A stretch of DNA of 57,383 bases from Hyphomicrobiales bacterium (GTDB lineage: Bacteria; Pseudomonadota; Alphaproteobacteria; Rhizobiales; Rhizobiaceae), in NCBI GenBank assembly GCA_900472295.1, contig UCIA01000009.1, positions 1 to 57,383 of the forward strand. Direction: 5' to 3'. The notes under the pieces were generated by a model, which searched no databases, had not been told where the DNA came from, and was given only the letters and a program-made list of their open reading frames with translations. How positions within the stretch are numbered: position 1 is the stretch's first letter; the number at the start of each line of letters is the position of its first letter. This document shows positions 1-7,882 of this stretch, piece after piece. Made by a program: the position numbers and the translations under genes.

Positions 1-1115
1 GCCACGGTTGCGGCCGCGTCATCGACCTTCAATCCGAACGCATAAGCAGAGGCGCCGTGAACGAGATACGAGGAGTGCGCCAGCCCTTCCTTTTCGGTGT
101 TGACGACGATGTTGATGGCGCCCTGGCGAAACAGCACCACATCCTTGTTCCTGTGGCGCCCGACGAGCGAGAAGCCCATGGCGCGTAGCAGTAACGCCAA
201 CTCCTCAGCCTCGGTCTCGTTGGCCGCAAACTCGACGAACTCGATGCCGCTGACCGCGACCCGTTCCGGCAAGGCCGGCACGTCGATGGCGATGTCCGGC
301 TCGCCACGTGCAACCTGGTCCATGAGGTAGACAAGCGACCTGTGGCCGTCGACCGCGATGGACCTGGGCGATCCACCGCGGAACTGGTCGTTGAATATTT
401 CGAGCGACAACGGCCCGTCGTAGCCGGTTGCCGCAACCGCGCGCATGAAGTCGACCACCGGCAGGTCACCTTCGCCCGGCATGTTGCGGAAATGGCGGCT
501 CCAGTACAGCAGGTCCATGTCGATCAGCGGAGCGTCGGCAAGCTGGACGATGAAGATGCGATCGCCGGGTATGGCGCGGATCGTCTCGACATCTACCCGC
601 CGAGCAAGGGTGTGGAAGGAGTCGAGGATCAGCCCGATGTTGGGATGGCTGGCGCGCCTGACGATCTCCCAGGCGTCGCGATGATCGCTGATATGCCGCC
701 CCCAGGCGAGCGCCTCGTAGCCGACGCGCAGGCCTCGTTTCGCCGCCAGCTCACCGAGCGCGTGGAAATCGTCGGCGGCACGGTCGATGCCGCCGAGCGC
801 CAGCGGCGAGACGTTGGAGCACACGAGCATCAGGTCGGTGCCGAGCTCCTGCATCAGGTCGAACTTGCGCTCCGCCCGGTCGAAGGCGCGCGAACGTTGC
901 TGTTCGGGCATTCCCTCGAAATCGCGGAAAGGCTGGAACAGCGTTATCTCCAGGCCATGATCCCTGATCATCCGCCCGACTTCAGCAGGGCTGCCGTCGT
1001 AGGCGAGGAAATCGTTCTCGAAAATCTCGACACCGTCAAAGCCGGCCGCGGCGATGGCCGCGAGCTTCTCGCGCAAATCGCCGCTGATCGACACGGTGGC
1101 GATGGAGGTCTTCAT
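1..1115 (-). CDS. quiC: 3-dehydroshikimate dehydratase, QuiC-type two-domain protein (3' end beyond window)
   Basis: Predicted to convert 3-dehydroshikimate to protocatechuate, the last step of quinate/shikimate breakdown before the beta-ketoadipate pathway. The protein starts MKTSIATVSISGDLREKL and has an N-terminal sugar-phosphate-isomerase-like TIM barrel (about residues 1-270; stretches such as GFDGVEIFEND, GYEALAWGRH and LILDSFHT carry the usual acidic and histidine metal ligands). It is followed by the start of a vicinal-oxygen-chelate domain like 4-hydroxyphenylpyruvate dioxygenase (GAINIVVNTE). That two-domain order is typical of bacterial QuiC proteins of about 600 residues; some 371 are visible here. 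The ATG overlaps the aroQ stop as ATGA. A plain sugar isomerase is less likely given the neighbours. Confidence 0.85.
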   Translation of the reverse strand, partial: MKTSIATVSISGDLREKLAAIAAAGFDGVEIFENDFLAYDGSPAEVGRMIRDHGLEITLFQPFRDFEGMPEQQRSRAFDRAERKFDLMQELGTDLMLVCSNVSPLALGGIDRAADDFHALGELAAKRGLRVGYEALAWGRHISDHRDAWEIVRRASHPNIGLILDSFHTLARRVDVETIRAIPGDRIFIVQLADAPLIDMDLLYWSRHFRNMPGEGDLPVVDFMRAVAATGYDGPLSLEIFNDQFRGGSPRSIAVDGHRSLVYLMDQVARGEPDIAIDVPALPERVAVSGIEFVEFAANETEAEELALLLRAMGFSLVGRHRNKDVVLFRQGAINIVVNTEKEGLAHSSYLVHGASAYAFGLKVDDAAATV

Positions 1116-1561
1116 GGCGCCTTCGATGCCACCGCAAGCCGGTCTGCGATCGCGCGAACCGCAACAGCATAGCCGCGCGGGCCCAGCCCTGCGATGACCG
1201 CCGTCGCGATCTTCGACACAAGCGATCGGTGGTAGATCTCCTCGCGCTTGTGAATGTTCGAGATGTGGAGCTCGACGATCGGGCCGGGAAACATTTTTAG
1301 AGCGTCGAGGATGGCAATCGACGTGAAGGAGAAACCGGCCGGGTTGATGACGATCCCGGCTCCCTCGTCGATCGCCTTGTGGATCCAGTCGATGATCTGG
1401 CTTTCGCTGTTCGACTGATGGAAGCGCACGGGCGTATCGCCGGCCGCATCGCGGCAGATGGTCTCGATCTCGGCCAGCGTCGTCGTGCCGTAGATTTCCG
1501 GCTCGCGTTTGCCGAGACGGTTCAGGTTCGGGCCGTTGATCACGTAGATGGGTTTCACCAT
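1112..1561 (-). CDS. aroQ: Type II 3-dehydroquinate dehydratase
   Basis: Interconverts 3-dehydroquinate and 3-dehydroshikimate; here probably catabolic, since it sits between a TRAP transporter and the dehydroshikimate dehydratase. At 149 residues it has the normal type II length. Family motifs are clear: GPNLNRLGKREPEIYG near the N-terminus (with the catalytic tyrosine), FHQSNSE, INPAGFSFTSIAI and VELHISNIHKREE (with the catalytic histidine). The start chosen is the ATG of MVKPIYVINGPN, preceded by AAGGAG. The open frame runs further upstream but that part overlaps dctM and has no family similarity. The stop overlaps the start of the next gene by 4 bp. Confidence 0.93.
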   Translation of the reverse strand: MVKPIYVINGPNLNRLGKREPEIYGTTTLAEIETICRDAAGDTPVRFHQSNSESQIIDWIHKAIDEGAGIVINPAGFSFTSIAILDALKMFPGPIVELHISNIHKREEIYHRSLVSKIATAVIAGLGPRGYAVAVRAIADRLAVASKAP

Positions 1562-1581
1562 GACGGCTCCTTTGTCTTCGA

Positions 1582-2883
1582 TCAGCCTTGGTAACCCAGC
1601 AACCGGGGCAGCCAGAGCACGAGTTCCGGGAAAAAAGTGATGAGAGCCAGCGAAGCGATCATCGCCCACAGGAACGGCAGCACGTCGCGGACAATGTCCT
1701 TCAGCGGCACTTCGGCGATCCTCGTCATGATGAACAGCAGCAGACCGTATGGCGGCGTCACCAGTCCGAGCATGATGTTGACCACCACCATCACGCCGAA
1801 ATGCACCATGTCGATGCCGAGCGCACGCGCCGTCGGGATGAGGACGGGCACGATCACGAGAAGAATCGTGGTGCCTTCGAGCACACAGCCGAGCAGCAGC
1901 AGCAAAATATTGACGAGGATCAGGAAGCCGATGGGCGACAGATCCCAGCTTGTGAGAATGGCCTTGATCGAGTCCGGGATGTTCTCGACGGTGACCACAT
2001 AATTGAAGACCAGGGCGCCGGCGATCAGCATGCCGATTGAGGCCGAAGTGCGCGCGCTGGCCAGCACGGAACGATAGAAGTCGGCGAAGCTGACACTGCG
2101 GTAGAGCACGACGGAAATGATCAGGGCGTAGGCCGCAGCCACGGCCGCCGCTTCGGTCGGCGTGGTGACGCCGGTGTAGATGCCGCCGAGCAGGACGACC
2201 GGCATCATCAGCGAAGGGAAGGCACGCCAGGTGATGCCCGGCAGTTCGCGCAGCGGTGTCGGCGCCTCGACCGGAAAGTTGTTGCGCCGCGCCTGGTATG
2301 CCACGATCCCCATCTGCGCGGCCGCCATCAGCAGGCCGGGGATGACGCCGCCGAGGAACAGGTAACCGATCGAGGCATCGGAGACGAGCGCATAGATGAC
2401 CATCGGGATCGACGGCGGGATGATCGGGCCGATGACCGCGGTCGCGGCCGTCAGCGCCGCGGCGTAGCTTGGCGTGTACTTGCCGTCCTTGGTCATCATC
2501 ATCTGCATCATCTTGCCGGTGCCGGCGGCATCGGCGATGGCCGAACCCGACATGCCCGCAAAGATGATGCTCTGGACGACGTTGACGTAGGCAAGGCCGC
2601 CCCGGAACCGGCCGACCACGGCATCGCAGAAGCGCAGCAGGCGCTCGGTCATCGAGCCGATGTTCATCAGCTCCGCGGCGAGGATGAACAGCGGCACGGC
2701 AAGGATGATGTAGTTGTTGTACATCCCGTTCAGGAGCTGCTCGGCCGCCGTTCCCATATCGAGCCCTGCCAACAGCAGATAGAGGATCGAACCGGCGATC
2801 ATCGAGTGCCCGATCGGCAGCCCGAGAAAGGCAAGCGCGGTGATCGCGACGACCGAGATCGAGAACGGGCTGGCGAGATTCAT
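1582..2883 (-). CDS. dctM: TRAP transporter large permease subunit (DctM)
   Basis: Large membrane subunit of a tripartite ATP-independent periplasmic transporter. It uses an ion gradient to bring in a carboxylate delivered by DctP; the substrate here is inferred to be quinate, shikimate or dehydroshikimate. The protein has 433 residues and a long series of hydrophobic helices with family stretches such as LFILAAELMNIG, GMSGSAIADAAGTG, GPIIPPSIPMVIYA and TPTEAAAVAA. The start is the ATG of MNLASPFSI, which overlaps the dctQ stop as ATGA. A longer upstream reading runs through dctQ in another frame and is not protein-like. Confidence 0.93.
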   Translation of the reverse strand: MNLASPFSISVVAITALAFLGLPIGHSMIAGSILYLLLAGLDMGTAAEQLLNGMYNNYIILAVPLFILAAELMNIGSMTERLLRFCDAVVGRFRGGLAYVNVVQSIIFAGMSGSAIADAAGTGKMMQMMMTKDGKYTPSYAAALTAATAVIGPIIPPSIPMVIYALVSDASIGYLFLGGVIPGLLMAAAQMGIVAYQARRNNFPVEAPTPLRELPGITWRAFPSLMMPVVLLGGIYTGVTTPTEAAAVAAAYALIISVVLYRSVSFADFYRSVLASARTSASIGMLIAGALVFNYVVTVENIPDSIKAILTSWDLSPIGFLILVNILLLLLGCVLEGTTILLVIVPVLIPTARALGIDMVHFGVMVVVNIMLGLVTPPYGLLLFIMTRIAEVPLKDIVRDVLPFLWAMIASLALITFFPELVLWLPRLLGYQG

Positions 2884-3425
2884 ACGCCCGACCCCGCCTT
2901 GGTGGGATCGAACTCCTTTGGCGCCTTGCCGAACACCGCCTGCCAGGACAGCCAGAGGTACCGGAAAATAACAGCCACGACGAATATTATGTAGATCGAG
3001 AACAGCCAGTCGAAACGGATTTTCAGATAGGCGGTCTTTTCGACCTTCATGAACGTCACGTAGTCGAGCACGGCAGGAAACGAAATCGCGTAGAGCGCGA
3101 TCAGCGATGCGGCCGCGACAAGGAACATGATGCGGCGAACGCGCGGCGGGGCTGAGGCGTAGAAGAGGTCGAAGCGGATCTCCTCCTCCTCGCGGACGAC
3201 GAAGGCTGCACCCCACAGCACCAGCCAGATCCACAGGATCACGCTGATCTCGTTGGTCCAGCCGATGGGCATTTCGAGCAAATAGCGAAAGACGATCTGC
3301 AGCAGGAAGGCCGCGAACATCGCCGCCAGCATGACGGCGAGGACGTTCTCGGCGCGCCGGTATAGCCAGCGGCCAAGGTTTCGGAGCGAAGGTGTCACGC
3401 GGGCTTCTCCGCCGGTGAAAGCCAA
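2880..3425 (-). CDS. dctQ: TRAP transporter small permease subunit (DctQ)
   Basis: Small membrane subunit of the TRAP transporter, partner of the DctM next to it. It has 181 residues with four hydrophobic segments (about residues 27-47, 58-78, 100-118 and 137-160). The family hallmark is a conserved tryptophan and acidic region after helix 2: TNEISVILWIWLVLWGAAF followed by VREEEEIRFDLFY. The start is the first ATG (MAFTGGEARV); a GTG at codon 10 is an alternative. It lies 43 bp after dctP and overlaps dctM by 4 bp, so the subunits are probably translationally coupled. Confidence 0.92.
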   Translation of the reverse strand: MAFTGGEARVTPSLRNLGRWLYRRAENVLAVMLAAMFAAFLLQIVFRYLLEMPIGWTNEISVILWIWLVLWGAAFVVREEEEIRFDLFYASAPPRVRRIMFLVAAASLIALYAISFPAVLDYVTFMKVEKTAYLKIRFDWLFSIYIIFVVAVIFRYLWLSWQAVFGKAPKEFDPTKAGSGV

Positions 3426-3468
3426 TTCTGGAACGAGGAGGCGCGGCGCAAGCCGCCGTGCCTCCAGC

Positions 3469-4455
3469 TTAGAGCGCGTTGATCTTGTCGACCATGCCGG
3501 CCGGCCAGTCCTTGGCGAGGTCCGACGACAGGTATTTCTCCTGAGCGTATTTGCGGAACGCGGCGATATCGGGCTCGTAGAGCTTGAGGCCCTTGCCCTT
3601 GAACAGCTCGATCAGCTCCTTCTCTCGCGCAAGGTGTTTTTGCGTGCTGAATTCGATGGCGGCGTCAGCGGCGGCCTGGAACTTCGCCTGCTTGTCGGCG
3701 CCCATGTCATCCCACACCTTCTTCGATACGGTGAGCAGATCGAAGCCGACCAGGTGCGAGGTCAGCACGATCTGCGACATGACCTCATAGAACTTCATGT
3801 TCTCGACGTTGGGCAGCGGATTGTCCTGGCCGTCGATCGCGCCCGTCTGCAGCCCGGTGTAGACCTCGGCGTAGGCCATGGCGACGGGATTGGCCCCGAG
3901 CGCAGAGCCGAGGAACTGCCAGGCGTCGCCGCCCGGCATGCGCAGCTTGATGCCCGCCATGTCGGCTGGGGTGCTGATCTTCTTGTCGGGCTTGAGGCCG
4001 ATCTGTCGGGCGCCGAAATAGGTTGGCCCGAGCACGCGCACGCCAAGCTGGTCCTCGGTCATCTTCTTCATCTGTGCGCCGAGATCGCCGGCGAAGAAGG
4101 TTTTCAGATGCGCGGCGTCGCGGAACAGATAGGCGGCGGTGACGATCGACCATGCCGGGATCTGCTTGGAAATATCCTGGGGTGCGATGTTGCCCATCTC
4201 GAGATTGCCGCGCTGCAGGGCGACGAGCTCGGTACCTTGCTTGAACAGATTGCCGCCGTAGTAACCCTCAAAGACGAAGTCGTCCTTGATCGCATCGGCG
4301 AACATTTTCATCATGTCGGCGCGGATGTCCTGTTCGGAGAACACGGCCGAGAAGCGCAGCTTCGGCTTGTCCTGGGCGAGCGCGGGAAAGGCTGCCGTCG
4401 TGGCGAGCACGCCCGCCCCGACCAGGAGTTCCCTGCGTGTGGCACTGAAAGTCAT
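3469..4455 (-). CDS. dctP: TRAP transporter substrate-binding protein (DctP)
   Basis: Periplasmic receptor of the TRAP system. It has 328 residues and begins with a signal containing a twin-arginine-like motif (TRRELLVGAGVLATTAAFPALAQ), so Tat export is possible. The mature part carries DctP stretches: GNLEMGNIAPQDISKQIP, KLRMPGGDAWQFLGSALGANP, YTGLQTGAIDGQDNPLPN and a C-terminal KDWPAGMVDKINAL. GGGAGG stands just before the ATG. Placed between aroE and dctQ in one operon, it most likely binds quinate, shikimate or a related cyclohexene carboxylate; the ligand itself cannot be read from the sequence. Confidence 0.92.
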   Translation of the reverse strand: MTFSATRRELLVGAGVLATTAAFPALAQDKPKLRFSAVFSEQDIRADMMKMFADAIKDDFVFEGYYGGNLFKQGTELVALQRGNLEMGNIAPQDISKQIPAWSIVTAAYLFRDAAHLKTFFAGDLGAQMKKMTEDQLGVRVLGPTYFGARQIGLKPDKKISTPADMAGIKLRMPGGDAWQFLGSALGANPVAMAYAEVYTGLQTGAIDGQDNPLPNVENMKFYEVMSQIVLTSHLVGFDLLTVSKKVWDDMGADKQAKFQAAADAAIEFSTQKHLAREKELIELFKGKGLKLYEPDIAAFRKYAQEKYLSSDLAKDWPAGMVDKINAL

Positions 4456-4474
4456 TGTTTTTCCTCCCTATTGG

Positions 4475-5401
4475 CTATTGTCCAAGTCCTGTCTCTGCTG
4501 GGTCACGGACGCTCCCAAAGGCGGCAAACGCCGCCTTCATCCGTTCAACATCTGGCGCGAGCCCGGTGAAGAGCTCGAAAGCCCGCACGGCCTGGAACAC
4601 GGCCATACCCTCGCCGCTGAGCGTGCGGCAACCCCGTTGCCGTGCCTGCCTGAGCAGTTCCGTTTCGAGCGGCAGGTAGACGATGTCGGCGACCCAGCAC
4701 TCCGGTCGCAACAGATCTGCGGCGATCGGCATGCCGGGCAACTTTACCATCCCGACCGGCGTCGCATTGACGATGCCGTCCGCGCGAGCCGAGGCCGCGA
4801 CGAGGTCCGATACGACCTCCACCTTTTGCGTGCCGGCCGACCTGAGCCGTGACGCCAGCGCTTCGGCCCGATCCGCCTGCAAGTCGGTTACCAGCAGCGT
4901 CTCGACGCCGCTTTCCAACAAGGCTTGGGCCACCGCGGCGCCGGCGCCGCCGGCGCCCAGCAGCAGCACCTCACGACGCTTCTGTCCGGCCAGCCCGTGA
5001 CGAAAACTCTCCTTGAACCCCCACTTGTCGGTGTTGTGGCCGATGCGCCGGCCACCGCGGAACACCACGGTATTGACCGAGCCAAGGATCTCGGCCGCCT
5101 CGGAAAGCTCATCGAGCAGCGGGATGATTTCCTGTTTGTAGGGGAATGTGACGTTGAAGCCGGTGAAGCCGAAATGTCCGGCAAAGGTGATGAGATCGCC
5201 TAGGGGAGGGGCAGTCTCGCCCATCGTTTCGGTATCGAGCAGCGTATAGACGCAGGAGAGTCCCTGGGCGCGGCCTTCCGCCTCGTGCATCGCGGGCGTT
5301 CGGGAAAGCTGGATTCCACGCCCGAGCAAGCCGACCAATATGCGGCGCGAATTGGGAGACGTCTCCCATTTTTCCGCAGTGGTGGTGGCTAACAAGGCCA
5401 A
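4475..5401 (-). CDS. aroE: Shikimate/quinate 5-dehydrogenase (AroE family), TTG start
   Basis: NAD(P)-dependent dehydrogenase oxidising shikimate (or quinate) to the 3-dehydro compound. Visible motifs are the substrate-binding LSRTPAMHEAEG, NVTFPYKQ with the catalytic lysine, GHNTDKWGF with the catalytic aspartate, and the Rossmann GAGGAGAAVAQAL. The start chosen is TTG at 5401, because GGGAGG precedes it by 5 bases; this gives 308 residues. The open frame continues to another TTG at 5458, but that has no ribosome site and would place the promoter-region repeats inside the gene. It is the first gene of the six-gene operon. In this context the role is catabolic rather than biosynthetic; substrate and cofactor preference are unknown. 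Confidence 0.88.
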   Translation of the reverse strand: MALLATTTAEKWETSPNSRRILVGLLGRGIQLSRTPAMHEAEGRAQGLSCVYTLLDTETMGETAPPLGDLITFAGHFGFTGFNVTFPYKQEIIPLLDELSEAAEILGSVNTVVFRGGRRIGHNTDKWGFKESFRHGLAGQKRREVLLLGAGGAGAAVAQALLESGVETLLVTDLQADRAEALASRLRSAGTQKVEVVSDLVAASARADGIVNATPVGMVKLPGMPIAADLLRPECWVADIVYLPLETELLRQARQRGCRTLSGEGMAVFQAVRAFELFTGLAPDVERMKAAFAAFGSVRDPAETGLGQ

Positions 5402-5430
5402 ACGATCCTCCCAAATCGAATTGGAGGCAA

Positions 5431-5482
5431 CTTTGTACCAATCAGTTAATTCCGTCAACAGCTTTGTACTATTCGGTTAATT
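5431..5482. promoter_or_regulatory. Pair of 21-bp direct repeats, probable TetR operator between aroE and tetR
   Basis: Two near-identical 21-bp units occupy 5431-5451 and 5462-5482 (18 of 21 identical, start to start 31 bp, about three helix turns). Each begins CTTTGTAC and ends GTTAATT. They lie between the divergent aroE and tetR starts. Direct repetition on one face of the helix suggests two regulator dimers bound side by side. That the neighbouring TetR protein binds them is inference. Confidence 0.7.
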
Positions 5483-5524
5483 TGCTAGACTCAAGCGCCG
5501 GTGCCACGATTGCGAAGAGCGGAT

Positions 5525-6235
5525 ATGAGTGACGAGATGATGCTGAGCGAGAAGGCGGCGGCGGGCGGCCGCAGTGGGTGGAAGCAGGATCCCGCCGGCG
5601 TCCAGAAGAACATACTCGCGGTGGCGATGACCGAGTTTGCCGCAAACGGCCTGTCCGGCGCACGCATCGACGAGATCGCCGCAAAGACACATACGTCAAA
5701 GCGGATGATCTACTACTATTTCGGTGACAAGGAACGGCTCTACGGCAGGGTCCTCGAGGAAGCCTACCGGCAGGTGCGAACGGGCGAGCAGGAGCTGGAA
5801 CTGGACCACCTGCCACCGGTCGAGGCGCTCAAGCGGCTCGCCGAGTTCACCTTCGACCATCACAGCCGCCACCCGGATTTCATCAGGATCGTGATGATCG
5901 AAAACATCCATCATGGCGTGTATCTCGAACAGTCCGAGCTGATCAGGCTGTTGAATGCGGGGGCCATTCAAAAGCTTGAGGCGATTTGCCGTCGTGGGCG
6001 CGCGGATGGCCTTTTCCGTGAAGACGTGTCCCCCCTCGAACTGCACTGGCACATCAGCGCGTCGAGCTTCTTCAACGTCTCCAACCACGCCACCTTCTCG
6101 CGCATTTTTGGCGGGACGCTCTACACTGTGGACGGGCAGCGCTCGCTGCGTAATCATTTGGTGGAAATGGTCGTCGGCCTGGCGCTTAAACCCGAGCGCG
6201 CGAAGGGGCGCGCTCGTGTGGCAGCGCGCCCCTGA
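5525..6235 (+). CDS. TetR family regulator of the quinate/shikimate operon
   Basis: DNA-binding repressor of 236 residues. The TetR helix-turn-helix is at about residues 46-66 (ARIDEIAAKTHTSKRMIYYY, then FGDKERLYGRVLEEAY). The rest is the helical ligand-binding and dimerisation domain, with HPDFIRIVMIENIHHG. The ATG of MSDEMMLSEK is preferred; a GTG at 5501 in frame is possible. The gene is divergent from aroE and shares a short intergenic region with the two direct repeats. The effector is probably a pathway intermediate or substrate, by position only. The last codons form a strong GC hairpin. Confidence 0.87.
   Translation: MSDEMMLSEKAAAGGRSGWKQDPAGVQKNILAVAMTEFAANGLSGARIDEIAAKTHTSKRMIYYYFGDKERLYGRVLEEAYRQVRTGEQELELDHLPPVEALKRLAEFTFDHHSRHPDFIRIVMIENIHHGVYLEQSELIRLLNAGAIQKLEAICRRGRADGLFREDVSPLELHWHISASSFFNVSNHATFSRIFGGTLYTVDGQRSLRNHLVEMVVGLALKPERAKGRARVAARP
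6205..6232 (+). terminator. Strong hairpin at the end of the tetR gene
   Basis: GGGGCGCGCT and AGCGCGCCCC form a perfect 10-bp stem with an 8-base loop, directly before the stop codon. A short TTTT run follows 11 bases after the stem, so it may act as a weak intrinsic terminator overlapping the coding end, or only protect the mRNA. Confidence 0.5.
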
Positions 6236-6277
6236 CCGTCGTGCTTTTCCTGACATTCAGTTTTAGGAGTTGAGAGG

Positions 6278-6479
6278 CTGCTGCGAGCCAGCTTCAGACC
6301 TTGGTCCAGCCAGGAGGCTCTTGCCGACAAGATCGGCCGCACGCCTGAGAGCATCTCCAATATCGAACCGGTGTTCTGCTGCCAGACATCGACTGTTCCG
6401 GGGCTGCTCTGGATTTTGCAACGGGGATCAAAATCTCTTTGTCCGAGTGCCTGGAGGCGCTGAGACGGTGCTGGGCTAG
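6278..6479 (+). pseudogene. Remnant of an Xre-type helix-turn-helix regulator
   Basis: One frame reads LLRASFRPWSSQEALADKIG then RTPESISNIE, which matches the core of Xre/Cro helix-turn-helix domains (SQEELAxxxGxxxxxISxIE). About 10 codons later the family pattern continues in another frame: LPDIDCSGAALDFATGIKIS then LSECLEAL, before a TAG. A single frameshift separates the halves and no convincing start is visible. The fragment sits in an otherwise empty stretch between tetR and the LacI gene. It is most likely a decayed small transcription factor or antitoxin-like gene. Confidence 0.6.
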
Positions 6480-6801
6480 GCGTTCTTTTCGATCGCGACG
6501 TTTAGCTTTCTCGGCTCGGCATCCAGCCGCCTTCCGTCAATTGGGGCTGGCCGTCGCCGATGGCTACGCTTTTCTGATCAAAAGGTGTGATCGCGGACCA
6601 AACCAGTGCTCATGAACTTGTCTAGACACAATGGGTCTCGCAAGGGGCTGTTGTCATATTGATGTGGTATCGATAACATACCTTTGCGTGTAGTTTGATT
6701 CCAAATGGGTGGTTCATGAGTGATGCCGGACGCCGCAGAGACCTTGTCCCCGAGCGTCCAGCGCTTTCCTTGAGCGGACCGCCGCCGGCCGGTGAAGCAG
6801 C
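6480..6801. other. Non-coding stretch upstream of the LacI-family gene
   Basis: No convincing gene. The stretch holds one operator-like palindrome (listed separately at 6664) and a 10-bp palindrome TGTCTAGACA at 6619-6628 of unknown meaning. The rest shows no recognisable structure and is presumably the leader and promoter region of the regulator gene. Confidence 0.5.
6664..6679. promoter_or_regulatory. LacI-family operator, copy A (imperfect), upstream of its own regulator gene
   Basis: GTGGTATCGATAACAT matches the 16-bp palindrome ATGTTATCGATAACAT found perfectly at 10356 and 12677, with two mismatches in the left arm. It lies about 120 bp before the start of the LacI-type regulator, which suggests autoregulation with weaker affinity. 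Confidence 0.7.
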
Positions 6802-7845
6802 ATGATGGCCAAGGCTGCCTCGTCGAGGCCCGTCGAAAGCCATACGCCGACTATGGTTGACGTGGCGCTGCGGGCAGGTGTCTCCACCATGACTGTTTCA
6901 CGCGCCCTGAAAGAGGGCAGCCGGGTCTCCAAGGCGACGCGGGAAAAGATCATGGCTGCGGTCAACGACCTCGGATACGTGCTCGACCAGTCAGCCGGCA
7001 GCCTGTCCTCGCGCAAGACCGGGTTCGTCGCCGCCATCGTCCCTTCGATCAACAATTCCAACTTTGCCGACACTGCTCGCGGCATCACCGACGAGCTTGA
7101 GAGCACGGGGCTGCAACTTCTGCTCGGCTACACCGACTACACGGCTGAGAAGGAAGAGAAGTTGATCGAGGCGATGTTCCGCCGGCGGCCGGAAGGCATC
7201 ATTCTGACCGGCGGCGCCCATACGGAACGCGCCCGCCGGCTTCTGAAAAGCGCTGGTATCCCGGTGGTCGAAACCTGGGAGTTGCCGGCGAAACCCATCG
7301 ACCAGGTGGTCGGATTCTCCAACGAAGAGGCGATGGGACTGCTGGTCAAAACGCTGGCCAGGAAGGGCTACCGAAAGTTCGGTTACATCGGTGGCACGAC
7401 CTCGCGCGACACACGCGGCAGTCAGCGGCGTGAAGGCTTCATAAGAGCCATTGAGGAACTCGGCCTGCCGCCTGGCCGCCTCGTTTCCTTCGGCGTGCCA
7501 CCGATCTCCATCGAGCAGGGCGGTCAGGCCGTCGTCAGCATGCTGGAGCGCTGGCCGGATACTGAGGCCGTACTCTGTGTCTCGGACCTCTCGGCATTCG
7601 GCGCGCTGATGGAATGCAAGCGTCGTGGCATGCGGGTGCCGCAGGACATCGCCATTGCCGGCTTTGGCGACTATGAGGTTGCCGCCTTCTGCCATCCTGG
7701 CATCACCACCGTGAATGTCGACTGCTACGGCATCGGGCAACAGGCTGCTCGCAGGCTGATACAATCGATCCGGGGCGATGAGAAACAGCGCCGGCAGGAA
7801 ATCGTCCTGACCGGTTATCGCGTCGTCGAGCGCGAAAGCACCTGA
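6802..7845 (+). CDS. LacI family regulator, GntR-like (gluconate/idonate)
   Basis: Transcriptional repressor of 347 residues. The LacI helix-turn-helix and hinge are clear: TMVDVALRAGVSTMTVSRAL at residues 17-36 and LGYVLDQSAGSLSSRKTG near 54-71. A periplasmic-binding-like effector domain follows (FVAAIVPSINNSNFADTARG, EGIILTGG, GSQRREGF, IAIAGFGDYEVAAF). Neighbouring idnD, idnO and gntK suggest the effector is gluconate, idonate, a ketogluconate or a phosphorylated product. Three copies of one palindromic operator lie upstream of this gene and at both cluster promoters, consistent with local control. It resembles E. coli GntR/IdnR in family and context; the effector is inferred. Confidence 0.87.
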   Translation: MMAKAASSRPVESHTPTMVDVALRAGVSTMTVSRALKEGSRVSKATREKIMAAVNDLGYVLDQSAGSLSSRKTGFVAAIVPSINNSNFADTARGITDELESTGLQLLLGYTDYTAEKEEKLIEAMFRRRPEGIILTGGAHTERARRLLKSAGIPVVETWELPAKPIDQVVGFSNEEAMGLLVKTLARKGYRKFGYIGGTTSRDTRGSQRREGFIRAIEELGLPPGRLVSFGVPPISIEQGGQAVVSMLERWPDTEAVLCVSDLSAFGALMECKRRGMRVPQDIAIAGFGDYEVAAFCHPGITTVNVDCYGIGQQAARRLIQSIRGDEKQRRQEIVLTGYRVVEREST

Positions 7846-7882
7846 GCCCTGCATCAAACCAGAGACGGCGAAGCGAGATCCA

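Noticed and set aside
6619..6628. Palindrome TGTCTAGACA, and the similar GTCTA-TC-TAGAC at 18222-18233
   Set aside because: Too short and too different from each other to claim a common regulator; listed only within gene notes.
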